Shown here: piece after piece, positions 1 to 10,404 of the stretch | Layout: every line of letters starts with the position of its first letter | How positions within the stretch are numbered: position 1 is the stretch's first letter | Assembly (NCBI RefSeq): GCF_009834875.1 | Contig: NZ_WVHT01000003.1 | Coordinates: 372,001 to 436,000, forward strand | Reading direction: 5' to 3' | Source: Hufsiella arboris | GTDB taxonomy: Bacteria; Bacteroidota; Bacteroidia; Sphingobacteriales; Sphingobacteriaceae | DNA: 64,000 nucleotides | Position numbers and translations under genes: made by a program | The notes under the pieces: model-generated | Told to the model about the DNA's origin: nothing | The model's input: the letters and a program-made list of their open reading frames with translations, nothing else | Databases searched by the model: none

Positions 1-3000
1 CTGTCGCAGCCGAACTTACTGATCGCAACCAGTTTAATTACCACGCCGGTTGTAGTGAAGGTATTGATTGTATAACCTGGAAAAGTGATTCCTTTGCCGA
101 TATATCTTCCATCAGCGTACCAGTGATAGTCTCCGTTGCCATCTGCAAAATCAACGACACGGATGTTGCTAGCATCGATAGCGAAAGGAACGCAGCCTTT
201 TTCTTCAGTGTAGGTGTAATTAGCTTTTGGAAGAGGGTTCACTGTGATAGTGATGATGTTACTTTCGAGTGGAACAGTACATTGCCCGGATTTAATAACA
301 CGTTTGAATTTGGTGGTTTTAGTGAGCGCATCAGGCTGGTAAGAAGCAGTATTAGCGCCGAAAATGTTTTTAAATCCTGTTCCGTCGCCAATATCTTTTT
401 GCCACTGGTAGGTATAATTACCGTCGCCACCCGTTGGCGCCTGAATCTCGGTTAATGGAAGCGGAACTTTTGCATAACACACTGATTGATCAGTGCCGAC
501 CACATTATTCGACAATGCAGGCTGAACTGTTACTGTTTTAACTGTACTAACACTCAGGCATTGCCCGGAAGTAACCGTCCGACGAAATGATGTTGTTTGT
601 GTAAGACCTGTTACGATCAGGCTCTGGTTCGTTTCACCGGGGATCACCGTCCAGCTCAGGCTGTCGGTACTGCTTTCCCATTTAAATTCATAATTTATAT
701 TATCGCCACCGGTTGGTTTTTCACCATTGATCGTCACGTCCGATCCCGAGCAAACGGTTGGCACTGCGGAAATTTTGTTTTCTAAAGGTGCAAGGTTTGT
801 GATCGTAACGGCATCTTCGGTATAACCGCATTGTTCGTTAGAAATCCGCCAAACAAAATTGTAGATCTTTCCGGCAATTAAGCCGCTGGCTTTCGCATCC
901 GGAATAGTATCATTATCAAAAGTAATTTCCGAGCGCGAAGGAGAAAGCGTCCATTTACCTTTTGATCCGGCATTAGCCGAATTTCCATGTAATTGATAGG
1001 TTGTTTGTGCACATAGTGTTTCATCCTCCCCGGCTTTGGCCTGGATTGGCGGATCGTTGACTGTTATCGTCGTGATAGTCGATGAGTCAGGGTTGCATAC
1101 GCCATTTTGAACCCAGGCACGGTATTCCCGTGTTTTTGTTAAACCGGAGTAGTTGATAAATACGTTGGTTCGAAAAACCCGCGTCCAGTTCGAGTCACCT
1201 TTGTCTCTGTATTCCCAATAAATAGGTGTACCAATATACCGGTCGAGGTTAATCCGCCGTTCTGCCGCATCACCTGAACACACAATGTAATTTGAAGTTG
1301 TTTCTCCACCTTTGCTCGGCTCGTTTACAACAACGCTGATTCCAGTTGTGTACACAGGCTGACAGTTCGGACCGAGGCTTTTTATTTTAACACGATAGAA
1401 AAGTGTGTTCTGGATGTTGGTGAAAGTATGTGTATCACTAGTCTCAGCAATAATAATCGGATTAGTAAAACTTGCGTTGTCAGACGTCTCCCACTGTTCA
1501 ATCACTCCTTTGCTGTATCCTGCCAATCTTAAAGTAGATGGATCTCCTTTACAAACTATAGCCGGAGATGGGGTAACCGCACCTGCTAGCGGTTGCGGAT
1601 AGACCTGGAAGGTATCACGTGCTGCGGTGGTAACACATGGAGCATCAACCGCATCATTGTATAACTGCCAGCTAAGAATATATTCACCCGGAATCAGGTT
1701 ACTGATACTGGTGTTGTATTGCGTATCGTCGGCGATGGCAGCATTACCGCCGGTGGGCTGGCTTTCTATTTTCCACTTCCCGGTTTCATTGTAGACCGAA
1801 CGCGGCTGATTGGCTCTTATTAACCGGTTGTTGTTCGCCGTTTCTGTATTATCACAGACATCTGCAATCGCAGTAATCTGAGCCACCATTTTCGGCCTGA
1901 TCGTAATCCTGACATCATCAGGTTTAGAAGGACACGGTGCTTGCCCGTTTAAGGTCCAGGCAAACGTGTAGGCATTACCGGGAGTAAGATTTTTAGCGAT
2001 CGCATCTGCGTGACTTGCATCCGGCGAGAAGGTTACCTCGGGATGGCCGGATACTGTCCATAAGCCAGTAAAACCTGTTTCCGCATTCCCGTTTAACTGG
2101 TATTCGGTTACATTACAAACAATTTTATCATCGCCGGCATGAGCGTCGGGAACGGTTGGATTAACAGTGATTTTAACTGTATTTGATGTAGATTCCGGGC
2201 AGTCACCATTTTTTACGACCGCGCGATACCAAGTGGTGGTTTGCAAATTCAGATAAGGTTGTGTAGTTGAAGAATAGCCCGTATTTGACCATGTCAGACT
2301 ATCCGCACTTGACTGCCAGGTAATCACCCCTCTGGAATTAGCGAGAGTTACATTTCCGCTAGCACTCCCCAAACACCAGGTTCTCTCTCCGGTTGCATCA
2401 CCTGCCTTGGTTGGCAGAGTAAATTCGATCTTTACAACATTTGATGGCACAAAATCACAAGCTGCGTTTTCGCCAAAGACCTTAACTCTAAAAAACCTGA
2501 TACCCGCCGAATTATCCGTCAGAGCATAAGTTAGCTGATCGTCATTACTCGTAATATCGGTCCATGACCCAGTAGCCGAGGTGGACGTTTGCCATTTAAA
2601 ATGTGCGCCATCGCTGCCGTCAAGGGTGAGTGTCACCGGAGTTCCCTCGCAAACGGTTTGCGCATTCTTCAATACGCCGGGCTCGGGATCTTTGTAAATA
2701 TTGATAGTAACCTCTTTTTCCGCACCTTCGCATGGCACGTCGTTTACCAGCTTGTAACCGAGTATGTATTTGCCCGGAATTGTATTTTTTAATGTGGCAC
2801 TTGCCATTTGAGCGTTAGTAATGGTAGCGCCGCTTCCTGTTGGAAAATTTATAATCCGCCATTCACCGTGCTCGTAAGCGTGGGCAGGTGATGTGCCTGT
2901 GAGCGTGACCGTGTTATTTGAAAGCGCGTTCCAATGACAAAGATCAGTCGCGGAAGCGTCGGCATCCGCCGGTTTTGGACGAACGGTGATAGATACAAAA

Positions 3001-6000
3001 TCCCACTTCTCACCGCAAGGGTAAGGAGTCGCTAAAGTCCCCTTTATTCTCCATTCGAACTTATAAGGATTATCGTCGGGAACAAGCCCGCTCACAACAG
3101 CATGCGGATCATGCGAAGCGTAAGTAATTCCGGTTTGGCCCGATATTAAAGTCCATGTTCCCTGTCCGACGGTTGGTGCTTCAGCGGTCATCGGATAAGT
3201 TGGCTGATCGCAGATCTTTGTATCGGATCCAGGCCTAGGAGTCGAAACCGGCGGAACTACAGTGATCGTAGTTTCGGTAGAATAAGCTTCAGGGCAGTAT
3301 GCTCCGTTCTTAACCACTGCGCGATACTTTGTAGTTACTGACAGATCGGTGTATTCATACTGATTCGTAGCATTTGCGATATCTATCCAGACTGTTCCGG
3401 TATTGTATTGCCATTTTTGAACGTCTCCGGTTACTGTCGTAAGATCGAGTGTTACATAACCGTGGTTTGAATCTTTACACACGGTAGCTGCTCCAGAGCT
3501 AACACCACCGACTGATTTAGGAGTGACATTAATAACTTTTACATTGGAGAAATCCTGGCCCGGGCAAGTCGGATCCAAACTGCTTACCCGAACGCGGTAA
3601 TATGTGGTTTGTGTCAGAGCGGTTGGAGTGTAAGTATTTCCACTTCCCGGGATGTCTGTAAAGCCTGCTGAAGCCGATGAGGACGACTGCCAGCTCGCGA
3701 ATGTGCTGGTATAATGCGGAACGTACTCCAGTTGCAACGCTGTTGCGCCCTCGCAAATATTGTCGCCACCAGTAAGCCTACCGGCTATCGGCACCGGGTA
3801 AACAAACAACTGCATAGTGTTGGAAGCAGAACCGCAATCGTTTTTAACTTCCCATTTAAACACATAGGGTTTTGTCGGAGTGGTAGGACTTAGATTCCGT
3901 ATCACTGCATTGTACTTATTTTCATCAGCAGGCAAAATGTAAGCGGCGCTCCCGTCAGGTTCTGATTGTATTGTCCATTTACCGGTTTCAAACGACGGAA
4001 GCGCGGAACCGTTATTGGCATTTAACGTGAACGTATTATTGGTTGGCGCAACCCAATTACACAATGAAGCATCGGCTCCGGGTAGCGGAGTGCTTAATGC
4101 TGGCAACGTAGTAATAACGACATCATCGTTATTATTTGAACAGCCGCTGCCAGTCACCGACCATTGGAAGGTGTAAGTTTGGTCAGGCAGCAAGCCTCCC
4201 GCTGTTGCATTGCGCACATTCGCATTTGGCGAAAAAGTCACTTCGGGATGGCCAACGATCGACCAGGTTCCTGTGAATGGAGCCACATCATTACCTTCAA
4301 GTACGTAGCTTGAGCGGCAGATCGTTTTATCAGCGCCTGCATTGGCGGCGGTTGCAGGTGGTTTTACAGTTACCACAATAGGTTTTGCAGTGCCATCACA
4401 ACCATTTGCGTATGGCGTAACCGTATAAGTAACAGTTTTATCAACGGTACCTGAATTAACAAGAACATCATTTATTTCCGTTACTAAAATCGGCGTTGCC
4501 TGATTTGTTTTTCCTGTAACACCGGAACCCGAAGATGACCATGTATATGTTGTACCTGGCAAACTTGAATTCAGAGTAATGCCGGCCGCATTGCCGCTGC
4601 AAACAATCAAAGCGGCTGGCAATGTTAAAACTGGTCTTGGTTTAACCGGCACAGTTATATCAAAGGCTGTTCCGTCACAATTATTAGATCGCGGGGTAAC
4701 AGAATAGGTTACGCTGCCCGGGTTTGCTGCATCGGTAAGCGTCAATATGTCATTAATGAAATTGCCGGTGCCATTAGCTGAAAACCCTGTTACATTTGTT
4801 CCGGTTGCAGTCCATGAAAATGAACTGCCAGCAACAAGTGTTGACGGCTGGCCTGTGCGGATATCATAATTCCCAAAACTGGTTTTATCGCAGATCGCGG
4901 CCAGTGTTTTATCCGCACCAATGTTTTTCGGACGAACAATAATATCCGCCCAGTTGTCGATCACGTCACAAGGAGATGGATTAAGTAATGATTTCACACG
5001 TAATGTAAGGCGGACTGTTGTGCCATATTCGCTCGCAGCCGGAGTATAAACCGGATTTAATATGGTTCTATCGGAAATTGTTCCGGCGGCGCCGCCTAGC
5101 CATTCGAAAGTAATTCCAGCGGGTAATGTCGAGACGCTGTTATATGTCGTGCCGTTGTAGACTATTTTTCCATCCAACGTAACATTGCCTTCCGGACAAA
5201 TCGCCGCATAAGTTCCGGGCTGTGATTCCGGAGACGGCTTGAATTCTAAAACCTGTGTATCATCTGCTGTTCCGCAACTGTTAGTATGCGTAACCTTTAT
5301 TGTATAGCTGCCCGTAGCAGTGAACTCAATTTCCGGATATTTTGTGTGAATATTGGAGCCTCCTTTGAAAGCCCAGCCAGCCGCCGGACTGATATCCCAG
5401 GTATATGTAGTTCCAGTCTCTTCTCCGGTTCCTCTTAGCGTTGTTTGTGTATCTCCATTTGTATTATCAAACTTAAAAGTCCGGTTTGCGCCACAATAAA
5501 CTTTATCGGCAGAAAGCGTTGCAACCGGCACTTCATTTACCACAAAAAATTTATCCGGAGCGGTATAGATCCCACAGGCACTTGTAGTAACGCTTAAAGA
5601 AATGGTGTATTTACCCGCTTTAGTAAACTTAATTTCCGGACTTTGAGCTCCGGCATCATCAATCGTCCATCCTCCCGCCGTTCCGGAAACGGACCAGTTC
5701 CAGGTATTCGTTGCAGAACATGAAGCGTCAACAACAGATGTATTCTGCGGGTGAATCGTTGCAGGAGCGCACGATGGCGATGCTTCGATGATATTGAATG
5801 AAACTGTTGGCTGAGCCTGGATACAAACCGGAACTGAAACATTCGAAACCGGGCATGGCGTATAACTGGTGTATTTTATTGCAACTGTATGGTTACCGTT
5901 GGTTGTAAAGGTATGAGTTAGGCTGGTGCTTTTTGGAACATCCGTTAATACCTCCACGCCATCAACATACCAGGTATATGTGGAATTGGGATCTTCACAG

Positions 6001-7085
6001 GCACTGGCCGTACTTCCCGGAATAGAATTATTAACGAATGTAAGAGTCTTGTCGGCACACTGCTTCGCCGGAGTACCAATAGCTAATACTGGTTTTTTAT
6101 AAACCACTACCGTTGGACGCTGTTGGGCGGAAGTCAGATCGCAAAATGGATGTCTGCTCTGCTGAATAACCTGGAAAGGCGCTCCTCCATTCTGGCAGAT
6201 TGCTTTATTGTAGACGTGTGTTATTTTTTTATTGAGTGCAAGAATTTCGTATTTGGTAAGATATTGAATTGGCGATCCGTCTCCCCAATCAATAGTATAG
6301 ATGTTACCATCAAAATTCCCTGACATTGCCACGGGATCAACCTCAAAAGTGATTATTCCGTTTTCACAGATTGGATCCTGGTAAACGTTGATAAACGGAT
6401 TGCGCTCGGTGTTATTCAGGTAATAATAGGTTTTTGTGCTTACAACACCGTTTTTCACAGCTTTCACTGTAACTGAATAATAACTGTCGCCGGGAGTAAA
6501 GGATTGGGTGTTTCCTGAACTAAAATCAAGTGTACTGACGACGCTGCCAGTTTTTAAATCAACTATAGTTGCCGTTACAGCATCTGCGTTTGATGATTGA
6601 TTAGTAAAGTTAAATGGACTTGTCGAATTGGTACAGCGACCAAAAACATCGGTTGTCGTACCAACAGTCGACTCGCCTTTCAGCTTAACAACCGGTACCG
6701 GAGATGCAGCTATACTAAAACTACCTGAAGTAACTGTTGAAGCCGGATTTGAAGACCTGACACGCACTTTATATCCGCTGCCTGTTGTTACAGATGCTGG
6801 CACGTTAAGATTTAAGAATCCTGTATAAACACCAGAATAAGCAGTAGTTGCAATTACGTTTCCACCTGCATCAAGCAATTCAGCAGTAAAAACATTTCCC
6901 TGATTAATATACCCTCCTGCTGACTGAGTGATTGTTATCGGCACCGCGATCGTCGATCCCTGGCCATAACTATTGCCCGCTCCAGGGTCAACATTCCCTA
7001 CACTTATTGTCTGCCCTCTCGCAACACCTAAACCAACGCACAGACTTAAAATGCAGCACGTAAAAAACTTAGTAAAAATGTTCAT
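1..7085 (-). CDS. Giant secreted repeat adhesin with PKD/Ig-like domains (3' end outside window)
   Basis: The frame stays open from an ATG at 7085 to the window edge, giving at least 2361 residues with the C-terminus missing. Residues 1-24 form a signal peptide (MNIFTKFF, hydrophobic core, cleavage near VARGQ). A PKD-like segment around residue 265 reads YTIDWGDGSP. The rest is many Ig-like repeats of two kinds: one with a WQ-S-D-LTW core closing in TTWYRAVVKNGDCPES, and one of the G-W-I...C type. Paired Cys and Thr/Ser/Asn-rich strands are typical of Bacteroidota surface adhesins exported by the type IX system. The T9SS C-terminal domain would lie beyond position 1, so that export route is inference. 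No partner genes are visible, and the neighbour at 7438 is divergent. The family is certain in general terms; the ligand is unknown. Confidence 0.85.
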   Translation of the reverse strand, partial: MNIFTKFFTCCILSLCVGLGVARGQTISVGNVDPGAGNSYGQGSTIAVPITITQSAGGYINQGNVFTAELLDAGGNVIATTAYSGVYTGFLNLNVPASVTTGSGYKVRVRSSNPASTVTSGSFSIAASPVPVVKLKGESTVGTTTDVFGRCTNSTSPFNFTNQSSNADAVTATIVDLKTGSVVSTLDFSSGNTQSFTPGDSYYSVTVKAVKNGVVSTKTYYYLNNTERNPFINVYQDPICENGIITFEVDPVAMSGNFDGNIYTIDWGDGSPIQYLTKYEILALNKKITHVYNKAICQNGGAPFQVIQQSRHPFCDLTSAQQRPTVVVYKKPVLAIGTPAKQCADKTLTFVNNSIPGSTASACEDPNSTYTWYVDGVEVLTDVPKSTSLTHTFTTNGNHTVAIKYTSYTPCPVSNVSVPVCIQAQPTVSFNIIEASPSCAPATIHPQNTSVVDASCSATNTWNWSVSGTAGGWTIDDAGAQSPEIKFTKAGKYTISLSVTTSACGIYTAPDKFFVVNEVPVATLSADKVYCGANRTFKFDNTNGDTQTTLRGTGEETGTTYTWDISPAAGWAFKGGSNIHTKYPEIEFTATGSYTIKVTHTNSCGTADDTQVLEFKPSPESQPGTYAAICPEGNVTLDGKIVYNGTTYNSVSTLPAGITFEWLGGAAGTISDRTILNPVYTPAASEYGTTVRLTLRVKSLLNPSPCDVIDNWADIIVRPKNIGADKTLAAICDKTSFGNYDIRTGQPSTLVAGSSFSWTATGTNVTGFSANGTGNFINDILTLTDAANPGSVTYSVTPRSNNCDGTAFDITVPVKPRPVLTLPAALIVCSGNAAGITLNSSLPGTTYTWSSSGSGVTGKTNQATPILVTEINDVLVNSGTVDKTVTYTVTPYANGCDGTAKPIVVTVKPPATAANAGADKTICRSSYVLEGNDVAPFTGTWSIVGHPEVTFSPNANVRNATAGGLLPDQTYTFQWSVTGSGCSNNNDDVVITTLPALSTPLPGADASLCNWVAPTNNTFTLNANNGSALPSFETGKWTIQSEPDGSAAYILPADENKYNAVIRNLSPTTPTKPYVFKWEVKNDCGSASNTMQLFVYPVPIAGRLTGGDNICEGATALQLEYVPHYTSTFASWQSSSSASAGFTDIPGSGNTYTPTALTQTTYYRVRVSSLDPTCPGQDFSNVKVINVTPKSVGGVSSGAATVCKDSNHGYVTLDLTTVTGDVQKWQYNTGTVWIDIANATNQYEYTDLSVTTKYRAVVKNGAYCPEAYSTETTITVVPPVSTPRPGSDTKICDQPTYPMTAEAPTVGQGTWTLISGQTGITYASHDPHAVVSGLVPDDNPYKFEWRIKGTLATPYPCGEKWDFVSITVRPKPADADASATDLCHWNALSNNTVTLTGTSPAHAYEHGEWRIINFPTGSGATITNAQMASATLKNTIPGKYILGYKLVNDVPCEGAEKEVTINIYKDPEPGVLKNAQTVCEGTPVTLTLDGSDGAHFKWQTSTSATGSWTDITSNDDQLTYALTDNSAGIRFFRVKVFGENAACDFVPSNVVKIEFTLPTKAGDATGERTWCLGSASGNVTLANSRGVITWQSSADSLTWSNTGYSSTTQPYLNLQTTTWYRAVVKNGDCPESTSNTVKITVNPTVPDAHAGDDKIVCNVTEYQLNGNAETGFTGLWTVSGHPEVTFSPDASHADAIAKNLTPGNAYTFAWTLNGQAPCPSKPDDVRITIRPKMVAQITAIADVCDNTETANNNRLIRANQPRSVYNETGKWKIESQPTGGNAAIADDTQYNTSISNLIPGEYILSWQLYNDAVDAPCVTTAARDTFQVYPQPLAGAVTPSPAIVCKGDPSTLRLAGYSKGVIEQWETSDNASFTNPIIIAETSDTHTFTNIQNTLFYRVKIKSLGPNCQPVYTTGISVVVNEPSKGGETTSNYIVCSGDAAERRINLDRYIGTPIYWEYRDKGDSNWTRVFRTNVFINYSGLTKTREYRAWVQNGVCNPDSSTITTITVNDPPIQAKAGEDETLCAQTTYQLHGNSANAGSKGKWTLSPSRSEITFDNDTIPDAKASGLIAGKIYNFVWRISNEQCGYTEDAVTITNLAPLENKISAVPTVCSGSDVTINGEKPTGGDNINYEFKWESSTDSLSWTVIPGETNQSLIVTGLTQTTSFRRTVTSGQCLSVSTVKTVTVQPALSNNVVGTDQSVCYAKVPLPLTEIQAPTGGDGNYTYQWQKDIGDGTGFKNIFGANTASYQPDALTKTTKFKRVIKSGQCTVPLESNIITITVNPLPKANYTYTEEKGCVPFAIDASNIRVVDFADGNGDYHWYADGRYIGKGITFPGYTINTFTTTGVVIKLVAISKFGCD

Positions 7086-7437
7086 CCAAATTGCGATAAG
7101 ATTTAGTTAATACGTTTAGGTCGCAAAACGCCCTCTCAACCTATAATAGATCGCTATAATTTCAAATTAGCAGTGAATTATTTGCCGAGAGCACCGTAAC
7201 ACTTGGCATTATACGCCGTTATTTCACATAAGTTACACAATTGTTACACAGTCTCACATGGGAGCTAATTCGTTGAAAGATAACTATTTGACCAAAAACG
7301 ACCTCCCATTTCAATATTTACCTCGACCGATTATTTCTCACTTTTTCTCATTCCGTTTTATTACTCTTTATCGGTACATTTTGACCATTTATCTGCGCTT
7401 TCGTCATTTGGCATACAGATTATGAATATTTGTATCC
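7086..7437. other. Divergent intergenic region, adhesin / two-component system
   Basis: This 352-base AT-rich gap separates the giant adhesin gene (minus) from the histidine kinase gene (plus) and must hold both promoters. I see no reading frame, RNA gene or strong repeat. A degenerate TTTG plus AATATTTG pair lies just before the kinase start but does not match the TAnnTTTG consensus well enough to call. Confidence 0.4.
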
Positions 7438-8571
7438 ATGAATCAGAAAACTGCCAACGTTATCGCCCAGGCTGCCGGATGGCTGTTGTTTTCCAGTCTT
7501 CCCCTGTTGTTTATTCTCAACCAACGCGGGGAGCGGGATATTTTTTTCATGTTAAAAGAACCGGCTTATTACCTTTTCTGCCTGAGTTTTCTTTCGCTGT
7601 TTTTCCTGGTTAACGGCGTTCTGATTCCGCACCTTTATCTCAGACGACGATTTGGAGCTTACTTCGGTATGCTTGCGCTTTTATTTCTACTGGTATTCGT
7701 GCTGCGGCCTTTCGATGGCTTAATGACGGCCAATCAACGAAAGTTCTTTGCGAAGGAAAAGCCGGATAGATTTCCTCCCGATCCGCCTGACGATATTGTA
7801 AAAAAAGAGTTTCCGGGCCCGCCTCCCGGCAACCGGCCAGGTCATCCATTTCCTCCCGAAGGACGCGCGGCCTTTATGAAGGTGGATATTGTAAGCGTTT
7901 TTCTTTTCATCACAATAGTTGCTCTGGCAATGGCCGTGCAGATTAACAGGCAACTTGGTCTGACGCAAAAAAAGGCAATTAAAGCTGAAGCCGGCAGGGC
8001 TGAGGCCGAGCTATCCTTTCTTCGCGCGCAGATAAACCCCCACTTTCTGTTCAACACACTCAATAATATTTATACGCTGGCTGTGACGGCGAGTCCGCAA
8101 ACTGCCGAAAGTATTATGAAGCTTTCAAACATTATGCGATACGTAACCGACGATATAAGTCAGGAAATAGTTCCGCTGAAACTTGAACTTGATTGTATTT
8201 CAGATTTCATTGGTCTCCAAAAATTGCGCCTGGGCGAAAAAGCTTCGATTGACTATACGGTAACCGGCGAATCCGGAAGCCATCGTATTGCGCCGCTGGT
8301 TCTGATGACTTTTATTGAGAATGCCTTTAAATATGGAATAAGCAAACAATTTCCGTCGCCGGTGGTGATTTTAATTTCGGTAAATGGCAAAGAAATTCAT
8401 CTTTTTGCGCAAAATCGGATTTTTTCAAACGGCTCAAAAATTACCAGTACGGGTGTCGGCATAACCAATACACGACAGCGGCTGCAACATCTTTATCCCG
8501 GCAAGCATCGCTTGTCCGTTAAAAACACCGGCGAGCTTTTCACGGTTAACTTACAGATACAATTAAGCTGA
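7438..8571 (+). CDS. LytS/YehU-type sensor histidine kinase
   Basis: This 377-residue protein belongs to the His_kinase family (PF06580 type). The N-terminal half has about four hydrophobic segments (residues 10-35, 45-65, 70-95, 150-170) with a Pro-rich loop between the third and fourth. A short coiled coil follows, then the H-box INPHFLFNTLNNIY with the phospho-acceptor at His202. The ATP-binding domain contains an N-box (FIENAFKYG) and a G-box (GVGITNTRQRL). It presumably autophosphorylates in response to an unknown membrane signal and passes the phosphate to the regulator that starts 3 bases downstream. The stop of this gene and the ATG of the next are almost contiguous, so co-translation is likely. 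The signal and targets are not evident. Confidence 0.92.
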   Translation: MNQKTANVIAQAAGWLLFSSLPLLFILNQRGERDIFFMLKEPAYYLFCLSFLSLFFLVNGVLIPHLYLRRRFGAYFGMLALLFLLVFVLRPFDGLMTANQRKFFAKEKPDRFPPDPPDDIVKKEFPGPPPGNRPGHPFPPEGRAAFMKVDIVSVFLFITIVALAMAVQINRQLGLTQKKAIKAEAGRAEAELSFLRAQINPHFLFNTLNNIYTLAVTASPQTAESIMKLSNIMRYVTDDISQEIVPLKLELDCISDFIGLQKLRLGEKASIDYTVTGESGSHRIAPLVLMTFIENAFKYGISKQFPSPVVILISVNGKEIHLFAQNRIFSNGSKITSTGVGITNTRQRLQHLYPGKHRLSVKNTGELFTVNLQIQLS

Positions 8572-8574
8572 GTT

Positions 8575-9279
8575 ATGCAAAAATTAAAATCCCTGGCAAT
8601 TGACGATGAACCCCTTGCTTTAAGCCTGATCAAAACTTATGTTGACCGTTTTCCGGCGCTTCAACTTTGCGGAACATTTGAAGATGCGATATCAGCGGCC
8701 GAATTTTTGAAATATAGCCAGGTCGATTTGCTGTTCATCGATATTAATATGCCCGATATTTCCGGGATCGATCTGGTTCGCTCACTGTCGGTAAAACCAA
8801 TGATCATTTTCACAACAGCTTACAAAAATTTTGCATACGAAGGATTTGAACTGGAGGCAATCGACTACCTCCTAAAACCAATAGATTTCGATCGCTTTTC
8901 AAAAGCGGCCAGCAAAGCAATTGAATACCACCATTACAGATCAACATCCAATCAAAATAATGGGGAAAGCATTTTTGTTTACTCAGAATACCGCCTTGTC
9001 AGAATCCCGGTCGATGAAATTTTATGGATTGAAAGCCTCGAAGATTACATTACGATCCATTTGCAGAACGATGAATCTGTTACGACGTTGATGTCGTTAA
9101 AGAAAATACTTGAGAAATTACCGGAGGCAAATTTCAAGCGAATACATCGCAGCTATATTATACCGGTAAAATCGATTGCTTCCATCTCCAATAAAAAAGT
9201 CAAACTTCGTTTTGGGAAAGAGCTGCCTATCGGCGATAGTTATACTCAAAATGTGCAGGAACTTTTAAAAAGCAGTTAG
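8575..9279 (+). CDS. LytTR-family response regulator
   Basis: The 234 residues split into a receiver domain (1-120) and a LytTR DNA-binding domain (about 135-230). The receiver has the acidic pocket IDDEP (residues 10-14), phospho-acceptor Asp56 in FIDINMPD, the conserved Thr/Ala (FTTAYK) and Lys in LLKPIDF. The LytTR part carries the typical DEILWIESLEDYITIHL and FKRIHRSYIIPV motifs. It forms an operon with the kinase just upstream. Such regulators bind paired direct repeats upstream of their targets; the divergent adhesin is a plausible target by position only. Confidence 0.93.
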   Translation: MQKLKSLAIDDEPLALSLIKTYVDRFPALQLCGTFEDAISAAEFLKYSQVDLLFIDINMPDISGIDLVRSLSVKPMIIFTTAYKNFAYEGFELEAIDYLLKPIDFDRFSKAASKAIEYHHYRSTSNQNNGESIFVYSEYRLVRIPVDEILWIESLEDYITIHLQNDESVTTLMSLKKILEKLPEANFKRIHRSYIIPVKSIASISNKKVKLRFGKELPIGDSYTQNVQELLKSS

Positions 9280-9699
9280 TATGAGAGGGTTTAATTTTGA
9301 AACGAACGTCTATCTCTTTTGGCCGAAGCGGCCCTGCTCTCCATTCCAATTTTTGTGAACGCATCGTTTTGGATTGTTGGAACGACAACAAAAATTTCCT
9401 TTTCGATCAGGTTTATCGCACAAAGAACCGCTTTTCATCGGCCAGGAACAAGCTTCTGCAAACCGGAGAAAACAGCACATTCGTAGCAGATGTTCTTGAG
9501 CCTAACCAGGAATGAGAGCAGGGTTTCGTCACCGGTATGAGTGAAAGGTTAAAGATGCAGGATCAATAATAAATCACGTCGAATACCGATACCTTCACAC
9601 TCTTTACCGATACTTCAAAAAATTAAAATTCCCGGATATGCAAATTTGATCAACGCTTAACAAACAAACTCGTTGTCAATCACGCTAAACCCAGTTAAA
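9280..9699. other. Intergenic region without a convincing gene
   Basis: These 420 bases lie between the response regulator and the dioxygenase-like gene. A 72-codon open frame at 9297-9515 has no recognisable motif, a poor start context and non-coding-like composition, so I do not call it. No hairpin followed by a T-run is obvious. Confidence 0.4.
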
Positions 9700-10404
9700 A
9701 TGGAACGTAAAGGTTTTCTAAAAAGCTTAATTATCGGAACAATTTCCGCGCCTGTTTTATTCGAATCCTGTAAAAAATCTGATGGCACAACAACATCTGG
9801 AACTGTAACAGAGACCGGCTCCGGTAACAGTTCTGGCTGTACAACCGCGCCAACTGAAACAGAAGGCCCCTTCCCCACTCATTCTCCCTCGTCATATGTC
9901 CGCAACGACATAACAGATGGCAAATCGGGGTATGCAATGAACGTTAAAATTATCATCAATCAAAACTGTGTAGCCCTGGCCAACGCCATTGTTGACATCT
10001 GGCATTGTGATTCGGAAGGTAACTACTCGGAATATGGGGGCGGTGGGATGCAGGCCACGAACTATCAGTCGCTGCATTTTTTACGCGGCCGGCAAGTGAC
10101 TGATTCTACCGGCCTGGCAACATTCAAAACAATTTTTCCGGGATGGTATAACGGGCGCGCGACACACATTCACGTTCATGTATATAATTCGTCAGGAATT
10201 TCGCTTAAAGTAACTCAGATTGCTTTTCCGGAAGGCTCGGGAACTGCACTGGCATTGGTAAATGGTTACAAAAAAGGTCTAAGTGGTTATACGTACAACT
10301 CCAGTGATAATGTATTTAGCGATGATAAGTCGGGTGTTGAAATTGCAGCAGTAAGCGGAAATACAACTGATGGTTTTGATCTGACCATGAAAATAAATGT
10401 TTAG
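9700..10404 (+). CDS. Exported intradiol ring-cleavage dioxygenase-like protein
   Basis: The 234 residues start at the ATG at 9700 (MERKGFLKS); an in-frame TTG at 9673 is less likely. The N-terminus has RKGFLK, close to the twin-arginine pattern (R)RxFLK, then a hydrophobic stretch ending LFESC, a possible lipoprotein cysteine. The mature part has the intradiol dioxygenase hallmarks: an EGPFP motif, a Tyr-bearing IWHCDSEGNYSEY segment, and PGWYNGRATHIHVHVY, which carries the family Tyr, Arg and two His expected to bind non-haem Fe(III). Cytoplasmic relatives open catechol or protocatechuate rings. Exported versions of this type have no firm substrate. The gene overlaps the next by 8 bases (ATGTTTAG), so it heads a coupled three-gene unit. 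Confidence 0.85.
   Translation: MERKGFLKSLIIGTISAPVLFESCKKSDGTTTSGTVTETGSGNSSGCTTAPTETEGPFPTHSPSSYVRNDITDGKSGYAMNVKIIINQNCVALANAIVDIWHCDSEGNYSEYGGGGMQATNYQSLHFLRGRQVTDSTGLATFKTIFPGWYNGRATHIHVHVYNSSGISLKVTQIAFPEGSGTALALVNGYKKGLSGYTYNSSDNVFSDDKSGVEIAAVSGNTTDGFDLTMKINV

Noticed and set aside
123..6828. Several plus-strand frames of 60-110 codons inside the first 7 kb
   Set aside because: They are shadows of the uninterrupted minus-strand adhesin frame.
9297..9515. 72-codon open frame after the LytTR regulator
   Set aside because: No motif, poor start context, composition unlike neighbouring genes; treated as non-coding.
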